Assembly: GCF_027587195.1 (NCBI RefSeq)
Contig: NZ_JAPDDP010000008.1
Span: 62,001-126,000, forward strand
Source: Solirubrobacter phytolaccae
GTDB lineage: Bacteria > Actinomycetota > Thermoleophilia > Solirubrobacterales > Solirubrobacteraceae
Reading direction: 5' to 3'
DNA length: 64,000 bases
The notes beneath the pieces are model-generated. The model saw only the letters and a list, made by a program, of their open reading frames with translations. It made no database searches and was not told where the DNA came from. Below are positions 1-8,084 of this stretch, piece after piece. A program made the translations under genes and the position numbers. The stretch's first letter is position 1; each line of letters starts with the position of its first letter.

Positions 1-194
1 AGACCAACGCCGCCGGCATCGTGTCCCTCAAGTCTCTGACCAAGAAGCCGCTGAAGGCCGGCTCGACGATCACGGTGACGGTCTCCCACCCGGCCATGTC
101 CAGCGCGATCAAGACCTTGAAGATCCTCCCGCGCAAGTCCCCGGTCGTCACGACCCAGTGCCAGCCGCCCGGCAGCAAGCCCAAGCCCTGCTGA
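1..194 (+). CDS. C-terminal end of a secreted-type protein (partial)
   Basis: An open frame (first full codon at base 3) enters from the left edge and stops at TGA 192-194, giving about 63 residues. The visible part is a beta-rich Lys/Thr/Val segment (for example AGSTITVTVSHPA) followed by a Pro/Lys tail with two cysteines and ending PKPC. Such basic, threonine-rich C-terminal domains recur in the exported proteins at 38237-41143 and 48590-53248, so this is probably the end of another cell-surface protein. Third codon positions are almost all G or C, which marks it as host backbone rather than island DNA. The function cannot be named from this fragment. Confidence 0.7.
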   Translation, partial: TNAAGIVSLKSLTKKPLKAGSTITVTVSHPAMSSAIKTLKILPRKSPVVTTQCQPPGSKPKPC

Positions 195-205
195 CCGGGA
201 TTTCC

Positions 206-233
206 GGCGGCGCAGCATCTAAGCTGCGCCGCC
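206..233 (+). terminator. GC-rich hairpin after the partial CDS
   Basis: A perfect 11-bp stem (206-216 with 223-233, GGCGGCGCAGC and its complement) closes a 6-nt loop. It starts 12 nt after the stop codon of the partial gene and ends just before the tRNA. There is no U-tract, as is usual for terminators in very GC-rich actinobacteria. Confidence 0.6.
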
Positions 234-235
234 AC

Positions 236-309
236 GCCCCTGTAGCTCAGCTGGATAGAGCAGCGGACTTCTAATCCGCAGGTCGTTGGTTCGAATCCAA
301 CCGGGGGCG
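236..309 (+). tRNA. tRNA-Arg (anticodon TCT)
   Basis: The 74-nt sequence folds as a tRNA. The acceptor stem GCCCCTG pairs with CGGGGGC (302-308) and G309 is the discriminator. The anticodon stem GCGGA/TCCGC carries the 7-nt loop CTTCTAA with anticodon TCT, and the T arm is GTTGG-TTCGAAT-CCAAC. CCA is not encoded. The 3' half, from the anticodon loop onward, is duplicated at 13435-13478, so this gene is the attachment site of the integrative element and the insertion keeps a complete tRNA on the left. Confidence 0.96.
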
Positions 310-311
310 CT
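268..311 (+). repeat. Left attachment repeat (att core, 44 bp)
   Basis: Identical over 44 bases to 13435-13478, starting in the tRNA anticodon loop (CTTCTAATCCGC) and ending two bases past the tRNA (GCGCT). Flanking bases differ on both sides (A267 against T13434; A312 against G13479), which fixes the repeat ends. Confidence 0.95.
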
Positions 312-314
312 AGG

Positions 315-327
315 AAGTGCCTGCAAA
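315..327 (+). repeat. Candidate recombinase arm site, left (pairs with 13415-13427)
   Basis: AAGTGCCTGCAAA lies 4 nt inside the left core repeat. AAGTACCTGCAAA (12 of 13 identical, same orientation) lies 7 nt inside the right core repeat at 13415-13427. Short direct repeats on both arms are typical of tyrosine-recombinase att sites. The left copy overlaps a 7-bp hairpin (325-331 with 346-352). Confidence 0.5.
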
Positions 328-410
328 GCGCCTGATTTTGAAAGTGCGCTTTAGCACGACCGGCATACCGTGCCGCAATCGTGCCTCGAAATCTGCGCTA
401 CTTTGGCGGC

Positions 411-1577
411 ATGGAAGTGCCGATTTCGGGTCACGTGTACCGCCACGAGGGCCGCAAAGGTCCGGTCTGGCGAGCCAAGTACCGGCTTCCGGATGGTCGC
501 CAGGCGCATCGCACGATCGGCCCGGCCTGGACCGAGCGGGGGAGGCCGGCAGCGGGCACGTACACGAAGCGAACGGCGGAAGCCTGGTTGCGAGACGTGC
601 TTGACGAGGCACGCCGCGGCACGCTCGCGGGTCTCAACCGGACGGGCGCGACGATTGCCGACGCCGCGGCTGAGTATCTGCGCTTCGTCGAAGTCGATCG
701 CCAGCGCAAAGCGAGCACGATCCGCGACTACAAGAGCGTGGTCGACAACCACATCCTCCCGACACTCGGCAAGCTGGCGATCGAGGACCTCACGATCGAG
801 AAGCTCGAGCGCTGGCAGCGCCAGCTCGGCTCGGAGAGCCCGATCTCCAATCGTCAGAAGGCGAAGATCATCACGATCTTCCATGGCCTCATGGAGCGAG
901 CGCGGAGAGTCTGGAAGTTGCCGTCGAACCCGGTGCGCGACTTGGAGAAGCCGCGTCAGGCTCCAGCTGCAGGCATCGACGTCTTCTCGGCTGAAGAAGT
1001 CCATGCCCTCTCGCGCGCTGCCGAAGACGAGCAGGACGCCGCGATCTTCCTGACCGCCGCCTTCACCGGTCTGCGCCAGGGCGAGCTCATCGCTCTGCGC
1101 TGGCGTGACGTCGACTTCCGCGGCCAGCACATCCGCGTCCGCGCCAGCTACACCAACCAGGTCCTCTCAACGCCGAAGAGCGGCAAGGTTCGAGCCGTCC
1201 CGATGGCGCCGGCTGTGGCCACCGCATTGGCTCGCCTTGGCACGCGAGACGAGTTCGCCGGCGTTGACGACCTCGTCTTCGTCGGCTTGCTGGGTCAGCA
1301 CCTCGATGCCTCGGCACTGCTCAAGCGCTACAAGCGAGCGCTGACCAAGGCTGGTCTGCGTCCCTTGCGTTTCCACGACCTGCGCCACACCTTCGGGACG
1401 CGCATGATCGCCAAGGCTGACATCGTGCGCGTCCAGGAGTGGATGGGCCACGCCGACATCGAGACGACGCGCAAGTACCTGCACTTCGCTCCGCGGCCGG
1501 ACGACGCCCTCCTGGTTGCCCAGGCCTTCGCCCTCGACGAGGTCGAACCGTCGCCTGTGCCCTCGCCCGAGCCATAG
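411..1577 (+). CDS. Tyrosine recombinase (integrase) of the tRNA-Arg element
   Basis: Site-specific recombinase that would insert and excise the element at tRNA-Arg. The 388-residue protein has the normal size and order: a short N-terminal arm-binding segment, a SAM-like core-binding domain (about residues 85-170, with Arg/Lys-rich helices), and a C-terminal catalytic domain. The catalytic set is complete: Arg in TGLRQGE, His and Arg in HDLRHTFGT, His in WMGHADIET and the Tyr nucleophile in TRKYLHF. An in-frame GTG at 381 would add ten residues. ATG 411 is preferred because the added residues look unlike the family. It lies about 100 nt from the att core, transcribed away from the tRNA. After the domain the tail runs into a Pro/Ser/Glu-rich end. 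Confidence 0.93.
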   Translation: MEVPISGHVYRHEGRKGPVWRAKYRLPDGRQAHRTIGPAWTERGRPAAGTYTKRTAEAWLRDVLDEARRGTLAGLNRTGATIADAAAEYLRFVEVDRQRKASTIRDYKSVVDNHILPTLGKLAIEDLTIEKLERWQRQLGSESPISNRQKAKIITIFHGLMERARRVWKLPSNPVRDLEKPRQAPAAGIDVFSAEEVHALSRAAEDEQDAAIFLTAAFTGLRQGELIALRWRDVDFRGQHIRVRASYTNQVLSTPKSGKVRAVPMAPAVATALARLGTRDEFAGVDDLVFVGLLGQHLDASALLKRYKRALTKAGLRPLRFHDLRHTFGTRMIAKADIVRVQEWMGHADIETTRKYLHFAPRPDDALLVAQAFALDEVEPSPVPSPEP

Positions 1578-1580
1578 CCG

Positions 1581-1693
1581 TCGTCAGCACCATCTCCGAC
1601 TCCGGCATCAGCACCGACACCGGCTCCAGCACCAGCTTCAGCACCGACACCGTCACCGGATTCAGCTCCGGCACCAGCACCGAATCCGGTGAC
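1581..1693. repeat. Degenerate CAGCACCGAC/CCGG tandem repeat after the integrase
   Basis: Just past the integrase stop, short units such as AGCACCGACACCGGCTCC and TTCAGCACCGACACCG repeat imperfectly for about 110 bases. In the frame that continues toward the HEPN gene they read as a Ser/Thr/Gly/Asp-rich peptide; on the other strand as Gly/Ala repeats. Both look like a by-product of the DNA repeat and not a protein. It could be a slipped-strand expansion of the integrase 3' end. Confidence 0.55.
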
Positions 1694-1860
1694 AAACACG
1701 TGTTCGCCATACCTACCCTCGCGAACTCACCTCTTCTCGTCGCTCTTCGCTGTCCCGGTTGCCAACCCCCCGATCTCTTCTCTCCTCGCATCTCTCCCTC
1801 TGCCTCGAACCACCCCAGCTCCTGTCCAGTCCTTGTCCTCTCGGTCCCTCGCAACCACCC

Positions 1861-1984
1861 GCCTCGATCCGCCTGCCCACCCATAGCCTCGATCGAAAAT
1901 CCGACCACCCTCAGACCCTCCGGTGGGTGCGGGTGGTCGGATTTTCGATCGAGGCGCATCTGGCTCTGGCAGGCGGATCGAGGC
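1861..1984. other. Large nested inverted repeat in non-coding DNA
   Basis: Two nested perfect stems form a 124-nt structure. The outer stem is 17 bp (1861-1877 with 1968-1984); the inner stem is 25 bp (1886-1910 with 1931-1955) around a 20-nt loop. No gene overlaps it. It is the largest hairpin in the window and is followed by two more (1991-2013 and 2044-2074). It could be a structured RNA, a replication or transfer origin, or the relic of a miniature transposon. No T-tract follows, so a simple terminator is unlikely. Confidence 0.7.
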
Positions 1985-1990
1985 AGTCCT

Positions 1991-2013
1991 ACTCGTTCGG
2001 CCGCCGAACGAGT
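1991..2013. other. 10-bp hairpin in the same non-coding region
   Basis: ACTCGTTCGG (1991-2000) and CCGAACGAGT (2004-2013) are perfect complements around a 3-nt loop. It starts 6 nt after the large nested inverted repeat. Confidence 0.65.
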
Positions 2014-2043
2014 TGGGGAACGAGTAGAAACACAGGTGGGAGG

Positions 2044-2074
2044 GACGAAACAGAACAATTCGTTCTGGTTCGTC
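2044..2074. other. 12-bp interrupted hairpin
   Basis: GACGAA-A-CAGAAC (2044-2056) pairs with GTTCTG-G-TTCGTC (2062-2074) with one A/G mismatch and a 5-nt loop. It is the third hairpin in a 215-nt stretch without a gene, and the AT-richer sequence here stands out from its surroundings. Confidence 0.6.
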
Positions 2075-2230
2075 ACGCGTCGGCAGGCGCGATCGGGTGT
2101 CCGGCTGCGCGGTGAGAATCGCTCTGGTCTGGACGATTGTGCTCAGACCAACCCTAGGCTCGTATCTGCGTGCCTGACGGTGCGCTGTGGCTTATCCGCA
2201 CCGGGGCAGCGCGATCCCCACTTCCGCTCA

Positions 2231-2253
2231 TCGTCCAAAGCGACGGTGTCGCC
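2231..2253 (+). repeat. Copy of a dispersed CAAAGCGAC motif
   Basis: TCGTCCAAAGCGACGGTG lies about 85 nt upstream of the HEPN-like gene. Related sequences occur at 3327-3352, 7989-8007, 16552-16574, 17792-17813 and 19309-19331, all outside genes in the left 20 kb. Confidence 0.45.
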
Positions 2254-2317
2254 ACTCGCGAGTAGCAGCGTCAAACTTGCATCGTGGTCTCCGCCGGGTC
2301 GGCTTCAATACTGCGTG

Positions 2318-3316
2318 ATGACTCGTTTCAATGCCCACCTCGGCGGAACGGTGTCCTACACGGACATTCTCGTCATCACCGATGATCACACGCACGAGGA
2401 ACTCGAAACAAGTCCGCCGGCTGGGTCGCTCGCCGCAGAGCTGACCACCGGATTGACGCTCGAGTTGCTCCCTCGCGACCTGGCGGAGCGGGTGATTCAC
2501 GCTGCAACGCCGCGCGGCGAGAACTACGACCCCGCGCGTCAGTTCGGCCAGCTCTATTCGTTTGTCCGGCGGGGGCCACTCGACGATCGCTATTTCACGT
2601 TCGACCCGGACGCACTGATTCGCAACGCACTGCAGCTCTCCCGGTTGATCGTGCCGAACGCCCACTCGACCGACTATGCGGCTCGCGTACTCGCTCATGA
2701 AGTGTTCCCGTTCAAGCGCGAGGAAGGGCTCACGATCGCACCTCTGCATCCCGAGCATCGCGAGTTTGCTTTCCGGGTCGACACGGCATCGCGCGGGTGG
2801 CTCACCGAGGCCGACGCCGACGAACTGGGGCGCCTCCTCAGGCGATGGCTGGCAGTCCGCGAGCAGCTACCGCAGAGGGTGAAGAACGCCATGTGGTGGA
2901 GCGAGTGGACAGCCCGAACGGGATACATGCAGCCGGCGTTCGTGAACACCGTCTCTGCGTTTGAGGCGCTCGTAAGCACGAACACTGCTGGGCAGCGCGC
3001 GGAGTTCGTCGTGCGAGCGTTGGCCGCGGCGGAAGAACTGGAGGAGGCGAACCTGAACATCGACGCCGAACTACTGGACCGCTCCTACACCGCACGCTCG
3101 GAGATCACGCATGGCGCGTTCGTGGCGATGAACGCATCCGGGCCTGAAAGAGATGACCTCGTTCGTTTACAGGCGGTGCTTCGCGGGCTACTTCGGCGCG
3201 CGATCTATGACGATGCCTTCGCTGGAATTTTCGCTACGACCGCGACCGTCGACGAACGATGGCCTGTCCCTAGCCGGTGGCGGGACGTCGTTGGGCTTGC
3301 CGCTCGCCGGCCATAG
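2318..3316 (+). CDS. HEPN-domain protein (ApeA-like), probable RNase effector
   Basis: A 332-residue soluble protein. The C-terminal third holds the HEPN signature: a helical region in which RSEITHG gives the Arg-x4-His motif, preceded by an ordered helix starting FVNTVSAFEALV. This matches the Apea-like HEPN class, whose members cleave RNA or tRNA in abortive defence. The N-terminal 200 residues are alpha/beta and not recognised. They may sense infection. ATG 2318 was chosen because the frame upstream is the low-complexity repeat and non-coding hairpin region. The gene converges on the GHKL/DUF3883 gene with 53 nt between the stops. Third-position GC is lower than in host genes. The HEPN assignment rests on the motif and predicted helical context. 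Confidence 0.7.
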   Translation: MTRFNAHLGGTVSYTDILVITDDHTHEELETSPPAGSLAAELTTGLTLELLPRDLAERVIHAATPRGENYDPARQFGQLYSFVRRGPLDDRYFTFDPDALIRNALQLSRLIVPNAHSTDYAARVLAHEVFPFKREEGLTIAPLHPEHREFAFRVDTASRGWLTEADADELGRLLRRWLAVREQLPQRVKNAMWWSEWTARTGYMQPAFVNTVSAFEALVSTNTAGQRAEFVVRALAAAEELEEANLNIDAELLDRSYTARSEITHGAFVAMNASGPERDDLVRLQAVLRGLLRRAIYDDAFAGIFATTATVDERWPVPSRWRDVVGLAARRP

Positions 3317-3369
3317 GCTGTGCGTATTCGTCCAAAGCCGTAGTGACAGCCGGCGAAGCAGCGCGACTG

Positions 3370-6300
3370 TCAGCCGAGGGGCGCAATCTCTGCCGATAGG
3401 CCCGAGATGTCGAGCCGCATGGAGCCGTTTGAAAGCTTCGCGATAGGGTCTGGCTCTCGCACCAGCACGGGACTCTTCGAGTCGGCTTCGTAGACGCGGC
3501 ACAGTACGTATCGGTCCCGCGCACGTAGCGCGAGTTCGAACTCCGCCAAGGGCCAGTCGAACCGTCCGTGACGGCCGGTCGTCGCCTTCACCTCCAGCCA
3601 GATGTCAGCTCCGTCGGCATCGACGGAACGGATGTCGTGATTCGCCGCTGGATTGTGCGCCGCTGTCCAGATGACACGCTCAGGCAAGAAACCGAGGCCC
3701 TGGACACGCTTCCGCTCGTCCTCAAGCACGAGTTCCTCGCCGCGCCGGCCGACTTCGCGGTCGCGTGCTTCTTCGGCGGGCGTGCGTAAGCGGCCGTTAC
3801 CGCCACCTCCACCTCCATGGCCGACGTTGCGCACTGGCGGCGTCCACGCCGCAGGCGGAGCAGTCGAGAGCTTGACTTCGTCCAGTGCAGGCAACGGTCG
3901 CGGCGGTCCCGGCTTCGGTGGATTCGGCGAAGGTTTGGGGGGCGGCACGGGTCCAGTTGCCGGTAGCCCGTCCTTGATTTGGCCAAGTTGCTTCTGCAGA
4001 GCCTCGCCGACCTGTGCCACGAGATTGTCGGTGGCGCTTTCCTCCTCGGCTATCAGGTCATCGAAGGAAGTGTCGCCGGCGTCTGGATTCCACGAGACGC
4101 CACGCTCCGCGAGATATCGCTGGACCTCGTCCGTTGAGTCGCAGCTCAAGATGCGGAAGATTGCGTCGGCCAGGGGGCGCTGTGTCGCCGTGGCATCGTC
4201 GACCAGGCTCGCGACAGCGCGCGCGATCGCTCCGTTGACCTCGGACTTGCTGCGCATGAAGCTGAGGACGATGCGCCGATCGATGACGGCGACGTCGCGC
4301 GAGACCTGCAACTCGTGCCGGCCGAGCCTATAGCGCTCCATTAGCGAGGTGACGAAGCTGACGCCGGTCAGGTGCCGCAACCGGCGGCTGAAGGTCCGAC
4401 TCGGTGCCAGGGATTGTGATCGGTCTGCGGCCGCGACGGCGTACACCGCCGACGAGAACGCTCGCTGCTGCAGGCGGGCCAGCGTCGTGGATTCGATGAA
4501 TCCGGGCGGCCCGGGGCGGTCTTGGCCCACCGTGAATCCGAGCGATCGGCGGGCGATGGTGAGCGGGATTGTGCCCGCACTCTCGTAGAACCGCCGCGTT
4601 ACAGGGTCGACCAGATCGGCGAACGCAATTGGCAGACCCTGCTCTCGAACCACGCGCGCGGTGGCGGGGTCGTCATCGATCAGCAGCCGGCGCCCCGGGG
4701 CGTCCGTCGTGGGGTGCAGACGTCCTTCGGTGTCCAGAAGCACATGCCAGGTCGGCGGCAGGCTGTCAGGGACGCGGCCGAGCTGGACGTAGGCGGCCCG
4801 GATCACGGCGCGTTGTGCTCCCGGGAGCTGGCGGCGACCGCTTTCGCTTTGTTGATCCAGCCACTCGAGAAAGCGACGCCAGTGACGCTGCTGCGCCGTA
4901 ACGTCGGCGCCAAGCGCCTGATAGACGCGCTCGAGCCCGCCCTGGATGACGGGCAACACAGGTCCAAAGATGAAACGGTTTCGACGTCCGAGCAGGACTC
5001 TGGCGGGTGTGTGCCAATCGCCTCCTTCGAAGATCACCGGCTCGTCGACCAGGCTCTCGATCGCTTTCTCGACGCGCAGCGACGCGACTAAGGCTGGATA
5101 CAGCACGTTGGGATGCGAAGGGCCGCTGCCGGCCTCGCGGAGTTCTTCGAGATGGCGCAGGATGTCGTCGCTCCGCGGCTCGCTGGAACAGCCCAGTCGG
5201 TCGTACAGCGCAGGGTGGGTCCCTTCGACGAACGCGGCGTTCGGGCCGACGCACTTGAGGAGGTACGGCGTCCGGATCAGTGCCTTTGCCGGTGGGATGA
5301 GTTGGCCGTTCGAGGAGAGCAGGAAAGCGATCGATTCCAGCCGTTTGACCGTCAGGCGCGTCAGCAGCGGCCGATGGCGCATGAGCAGCTGCTCGAACCC
5401 GGGCGCGAGATCCGGACGCTCAACGACAACGTTCGCGTAGGCGACCAGGTCGGCTCCAGTTAACTTCGATCGAATCGCCAATCGCTTCATCAGCCTCGTG
5501 TTGCCGGCGACGGCGTCACCGGGGAAGCGGAGTGCAGGCTCGATTCGTCTACCGACTCGGGATAGGACCAGATCGTTCGGGGCGGCCCACTCGCCGCGAT
5601 GGTCACGGACAACGGGCGAGCGTTTGACGACGGGCCACGTCGTGCGCCCGATCGTCTCTGGCGCGCTCAGCATCTGGTGGTACAACGCCTCGCGCTCGTC
5701 ATCGTCGGCGTCACCGGTCAAGGCTCGTTCGGCGACGCCGCGGGCCCACCTGGACGTTTCGAAGGGCTCGCAGAGGCGGGCGAGGGCGCGGTACTTGTGA
5801 AGTTCCGCGTGCAGTTGCTGCCCGGGAGCGACCGGCGAAACCGCGGCCAGCGCAGGATCGATCAGCCACAACGGGTCTGACGGAGACGCGAGCGTACCGG
5901 CAGCGGTCAAGGTCGTGGGCGAGGTGCGCAGGTCGTTGCGCTGGTTAGCTGAAAGGGGGTGGCGGCCGAGCGCCTCAGCGAAACGTCTCTGGAGTTCGAG
6001 GTTTCGCCATGGGGCGGGGAAAGTCGGGTAGTGCAGATCTCCAACTGCGTCGCCGAGCTTGGTCGAAAGTCGCGTCGCGTCCTTGCCGGCACACCGCAGC
6101 CGCACCGCGGACGCAACCGTGAAGCTGCGAGCACCCGCATCGCGGGCCATGGCGATGACCGAGGGTTCCCACAGGCGCGGGTCCAGCCTGCGGACGTCTC
6201 CGACGAGTTCGTCGAGTTCCGGCGTGATTCCGATCATCACATGGGACGCTGCCCTAAACGCTGGACGGCGTCCTCCGGCGCGCTCGCGGGTCGCCCAGCA

Positions 6301-7530
6301 CTCCCGCGTCTGGAGACGCTGAATCACCTGCGCCGCGAAGTCCCCATGGTCGGTTTGACGCGGGAGGGCAAGGTACGCGTCGGCGCCGAATTCGTCGAGC
6401 CACTTGGTCGTGACGAGCTGGAGGACGAAGTCAGCTGTGATCTCAAGGAGCCAGGCGTTCCACTCGTTGTGGCCGGGATCGATCACGTCCTTGCGATCCG
6501 AGTTCATCTCGAAGGGTGCGCTCACGCTGAGAGCGCACCCGGTCAACGCGTTCACCGCGCCGATGGGATGGAAGAGATGACCGGCGTGGGTCATGTCAGG
6601 CCGTTTGCGGCGCATCCGCAAGGAGACCCCAATGCGTATTCGCTGGCCAGGAACTCGGAAGTACGTCGGAAAAGCGTGTGTCCGATGCCTCGGTGGGATC
6701 TCGACGGTGCGCTGGTACTCAAGCTCGACGATGCGCTCATTGCGCTCGGCGCTGGAGTCCGAGCGGGTGATCGACCGCTCGAGCGTGACGCCGCCAGCGC
6801 GATGTCGGCCGAGCATTCGCACCCGTTGCTCCCACTGCAAGGTCCGTTCGAGCCGCGCCGATGCAACGGTCACAGCCCGCAGGCTCCTCGGTCCGCTCGG
6901 CGCCGCGAGCTTCATCACCGTCGGAGCGAGCTCGCTGGCGAGCGCGACGATGTCACGCTCCTCACGCTCCGGGCTGTAGGCCTCCAGCTTTCCGACCTGT
7001 GCAATGCGCCATGGGACGAACACGTGCGCGCCGGGAACGCCCCTCGAACTCGGGTCTGTACGCGGGGACGGCCAAGCCCCGCGGCGATGGTCGAGCACGG
7101 TTTGCCGGCCACCCGACCGTATGTAGATTTGATCGCCGAAGATGAAGAGCGAGCGCAATCCGAAATTCTTCGAGCCAATCCCGTTGATTTTCTGAGGCAC
7201 CTTCTCTTCCTCGCCGGCGATCGTCCCGGTCCCGAGCATGACGCTCAGTCGCCGCCAGCCGGCATTGTCGATCACCCGTCCCGTCCCCGAGATGGCGAGC
7301 CCGTCGGCGCCGAAAGTGACGGTTAGCGCCCGTCCCTGAGCGTCGTACTCGTTCTGGACAAGCTCGCGGAGCACGTCGACGGCAGAATGACCCGCCGCGA
7401 ACTCCTCCACGAAGCTGCTGCCGACTCGATACTCCAACTCCGACGGCTGCAGCTCCGGCGGTTCCCAGGCGCTCATCTCTTTGCTCTCATCGAAGCGCTC
7501 CGGAAGTGGCGCGGACGACGATCGTGCCAT
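3370..7530 (-). CDS. Giant GHKL-ATPase / DUF3883 (NO VEIN-type) defence-like protein
   Basis: A 1386-residue protein. Residues about 45-160 form a sacsin/HSP90-like GHKL ATPase fold: N-box in VLRELVQNEYDAQG and glycine-rich ATP lid in INGIGSKNFGLRSLF. The long middle has no recognised domain. A Pro-rich stretch (PVPPPKPSPNPPKPGPP) and a Gly run link it to a C-terminal domain (about residues 1280-1380) of the DUF3883 type. There, HDIRSVDADGADIWLEVKAT supplies the Asp...Glu-x-Lys pattern of PD-(D/E)XK nucleases. ATPase plus nuclease-like end in one chain, inside an integrative element, suggests an anti-phage effector. ATG 7530 starts the protein, and the N terminus is acidic and Pro-rich before the ATPase. 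Domain identity is from motif reading; the nuclease activity is inference. Confidence 0.75.
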   Translation of the reverse strand: MARSSSAPLPERFDESKEMSAWEPPELQPSELEYRVGSSFVEEFAAGHSAVDVLRELVQNEYDAQGRALTVTFGADGLAISGTGRVIDNAGWRRLSVMLGTGTIAGEEEKVPQKINGIGSKNFGLRSLFIFGDQIYIRSGGRQTVLDHRRGAWPSPRTDPSSRGVPGAHVFVPWRIAQVGKLEAYSPEREERDIVALASELAPTVMKLAAPSGPRSLRAVTVASARLERTLQWEQRVRMLGRHRAGGVTLERSITRSDSSAERNERIVELEYQRTVEIPPRHRTHAFPTYFRVPGQRIRIGVSLRMRRKRPDMTHAGHLFHPIGAVNALTGCALSVSAPFEMNSDRKDVIDPGHNEWNAWLLEITADFVLQLVTTKWLDEFGADAYLALPRQTDHGDFAAQVIQRLQTRECWATRERAGGRRPAFRAASHVMIGITPELDELVGDVRRLDPRLWEPSVIAMARDAGARSFTVASAVRLRCAGKDATRLSTKLGDAVGDLHYPTFPAPWRNLELQRRFAEALGRHPLSANQRNDLRTSPTTLTAAGTLASPSDPLWLIDPALAAVSPVAPGQQLHAELHKYRALARLCEPFETSRWARGVAERALTGDADDDEREALYHQMLSAPETIGRTTWPVVKRSPVVRDHRGEWAAPNDLVLSRVGRRIEPALRFPGDAVAGNTRLMKRLAIRSKLTGADLVAYANVVVERPDLAPGFEQLLMRHRPLLTRLTVKRLESIAFLLSSNGQLIPPAKALIRTPYLLKCVGPNAAFVEGTHPALYDRLGCSSEPRSDDILRHLEELREAGSGPSHPNVLYPALVASLRVEKAIESLVDEPVIFEGGDWHTPARVLLGRRNRFIFGPVLPVIQGGLERVYQALGADVTAQQRHWRRFLEWLDQQSESGRRQLPGAQRAVIRAAYVQLGRVPDSLPPTWHVLLDTEGRLHPTTDAPGRRLLIDDDPATARVVREQGLPIAFADLVDPVTRRFYESAGTIPLTIARRSLGFTVGQDRPGPPGFIESTTLARLQQRAFSSAVYAVAAADRSQSLAPSRTFSRRLRHLTGVSFVTSLMERYRLGRHELQVSRDVAVIDRRIVLSFMRSKSEVNGAIARAVASLVDDATATQRPLADAIFRILSCDSTDEVQRYLAERGVSWNPDAGDTSFDDLIAEEESATDNLVAQVGEALQKQLGQIKDGLPATGPVPPPKPSPNPPKPGPPRPLPALDEVKLSTAPPAAWTPPVRNVGHGGGGGGNGRLRTPAEEARDREVGRRGEELVLEDERKRVQGLGFLPERVIWTAAHNPAANHDIRSVDADGADIWLEVKATTGRHGRFDWPLAEFELALRARDRYVLCRVYEADSKSPVLVREPDPIAKLSNGSMRLDISGLSAEIAPLG

Positions 7531-8084
7531 CGCGCGATGATTGGCTCCGGTCGGACTGGGGTCCGACGGCCGGAGGTGTCGCTAGCAGGTGCATGCGCGT
7601 GACGTAGAGCCTCAGTCGTGGCCTGGCCTAGCGCTTCGCAGTTCCGTGTTCGTCGAGCAGGTCGGCAAGCCAAGACTAGGTCGTCTGAACGGACTTCTGT
7701 CGTGCCGGGGCCGCCGATCAACTGTCCTTGTACTGACGGAGTTCCCAGTCGGGAACGTCGACATCGAGATTCCGGTGCGGGTCGGAGAGGAGCTGCGCGG
7801 AAGGCCCCAGATCATCTTGAGTCGTACGTCGTGGCGGGCCATGAAAGGACCATATAACGAACGCAAAGCGCTGATCGTTCAGCGTACTGTCCTCTGAGGC
7901 CGCGACACCGCGCCCTGACGTCGAGCGTGATTGTGTCGCAGTTCGCCGAACACGGATAGCGCGCGAGCCGTGGGCGTGCTGCTCGTCCTCGTCCAAAGCG
8001 ACAGCGTATGGTCAGACGTGCGAGGCCGCTGGGCGGCCGCGCCTTCGTCACGCAGCGAAGATTACTCGTAGGATCCGGCTCCGA
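7531..8084. other. 554-bp divergent intergenic region, no supported gene
   Basis: This lies between the divergent starts of the DUF3883 gene and the FRG gene and must hold both promoters. Short open frames exist on both strands (for example 7589-7897 forward), but none has a ribosome site or recognisable protein. A copy of the dispersed motif (GTCCAAAGCGACAGCG) lies at 7989-8007, about 80 nt before the FRG start. Confidence 0.5.
7989..8007 (+). repeat. Copy of the dispersed CAAAGCGAC motif
   Basis: TCGTCCAAAGCGACAGCG lies about 80 nt upstream of the FRG gene, at nearly the same distance as the copy before the HEPN gene. Confidence 0.45.

Noticed and set aside
206-233. Hairpin as part of the attachment site
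   Set aside because: It lies outside the 44-bp repeat and has no counterpart at the right end, so it is better read as the terminator of the upstream gene.
1439-3316. 625-aa frame joining the integrase end, repeat region and HEPN gene
   Set aside because: The first 290 codons run through the integrase in another frame, a DNA repeat and the hairpins; only the part from 2318 is protein-like.
7589-7897. Small forward frame between the DUF3883 and FRG genes
   Set aside because: No ribosome site; another frame on the other strand looks equally plausible, so neither is supported.
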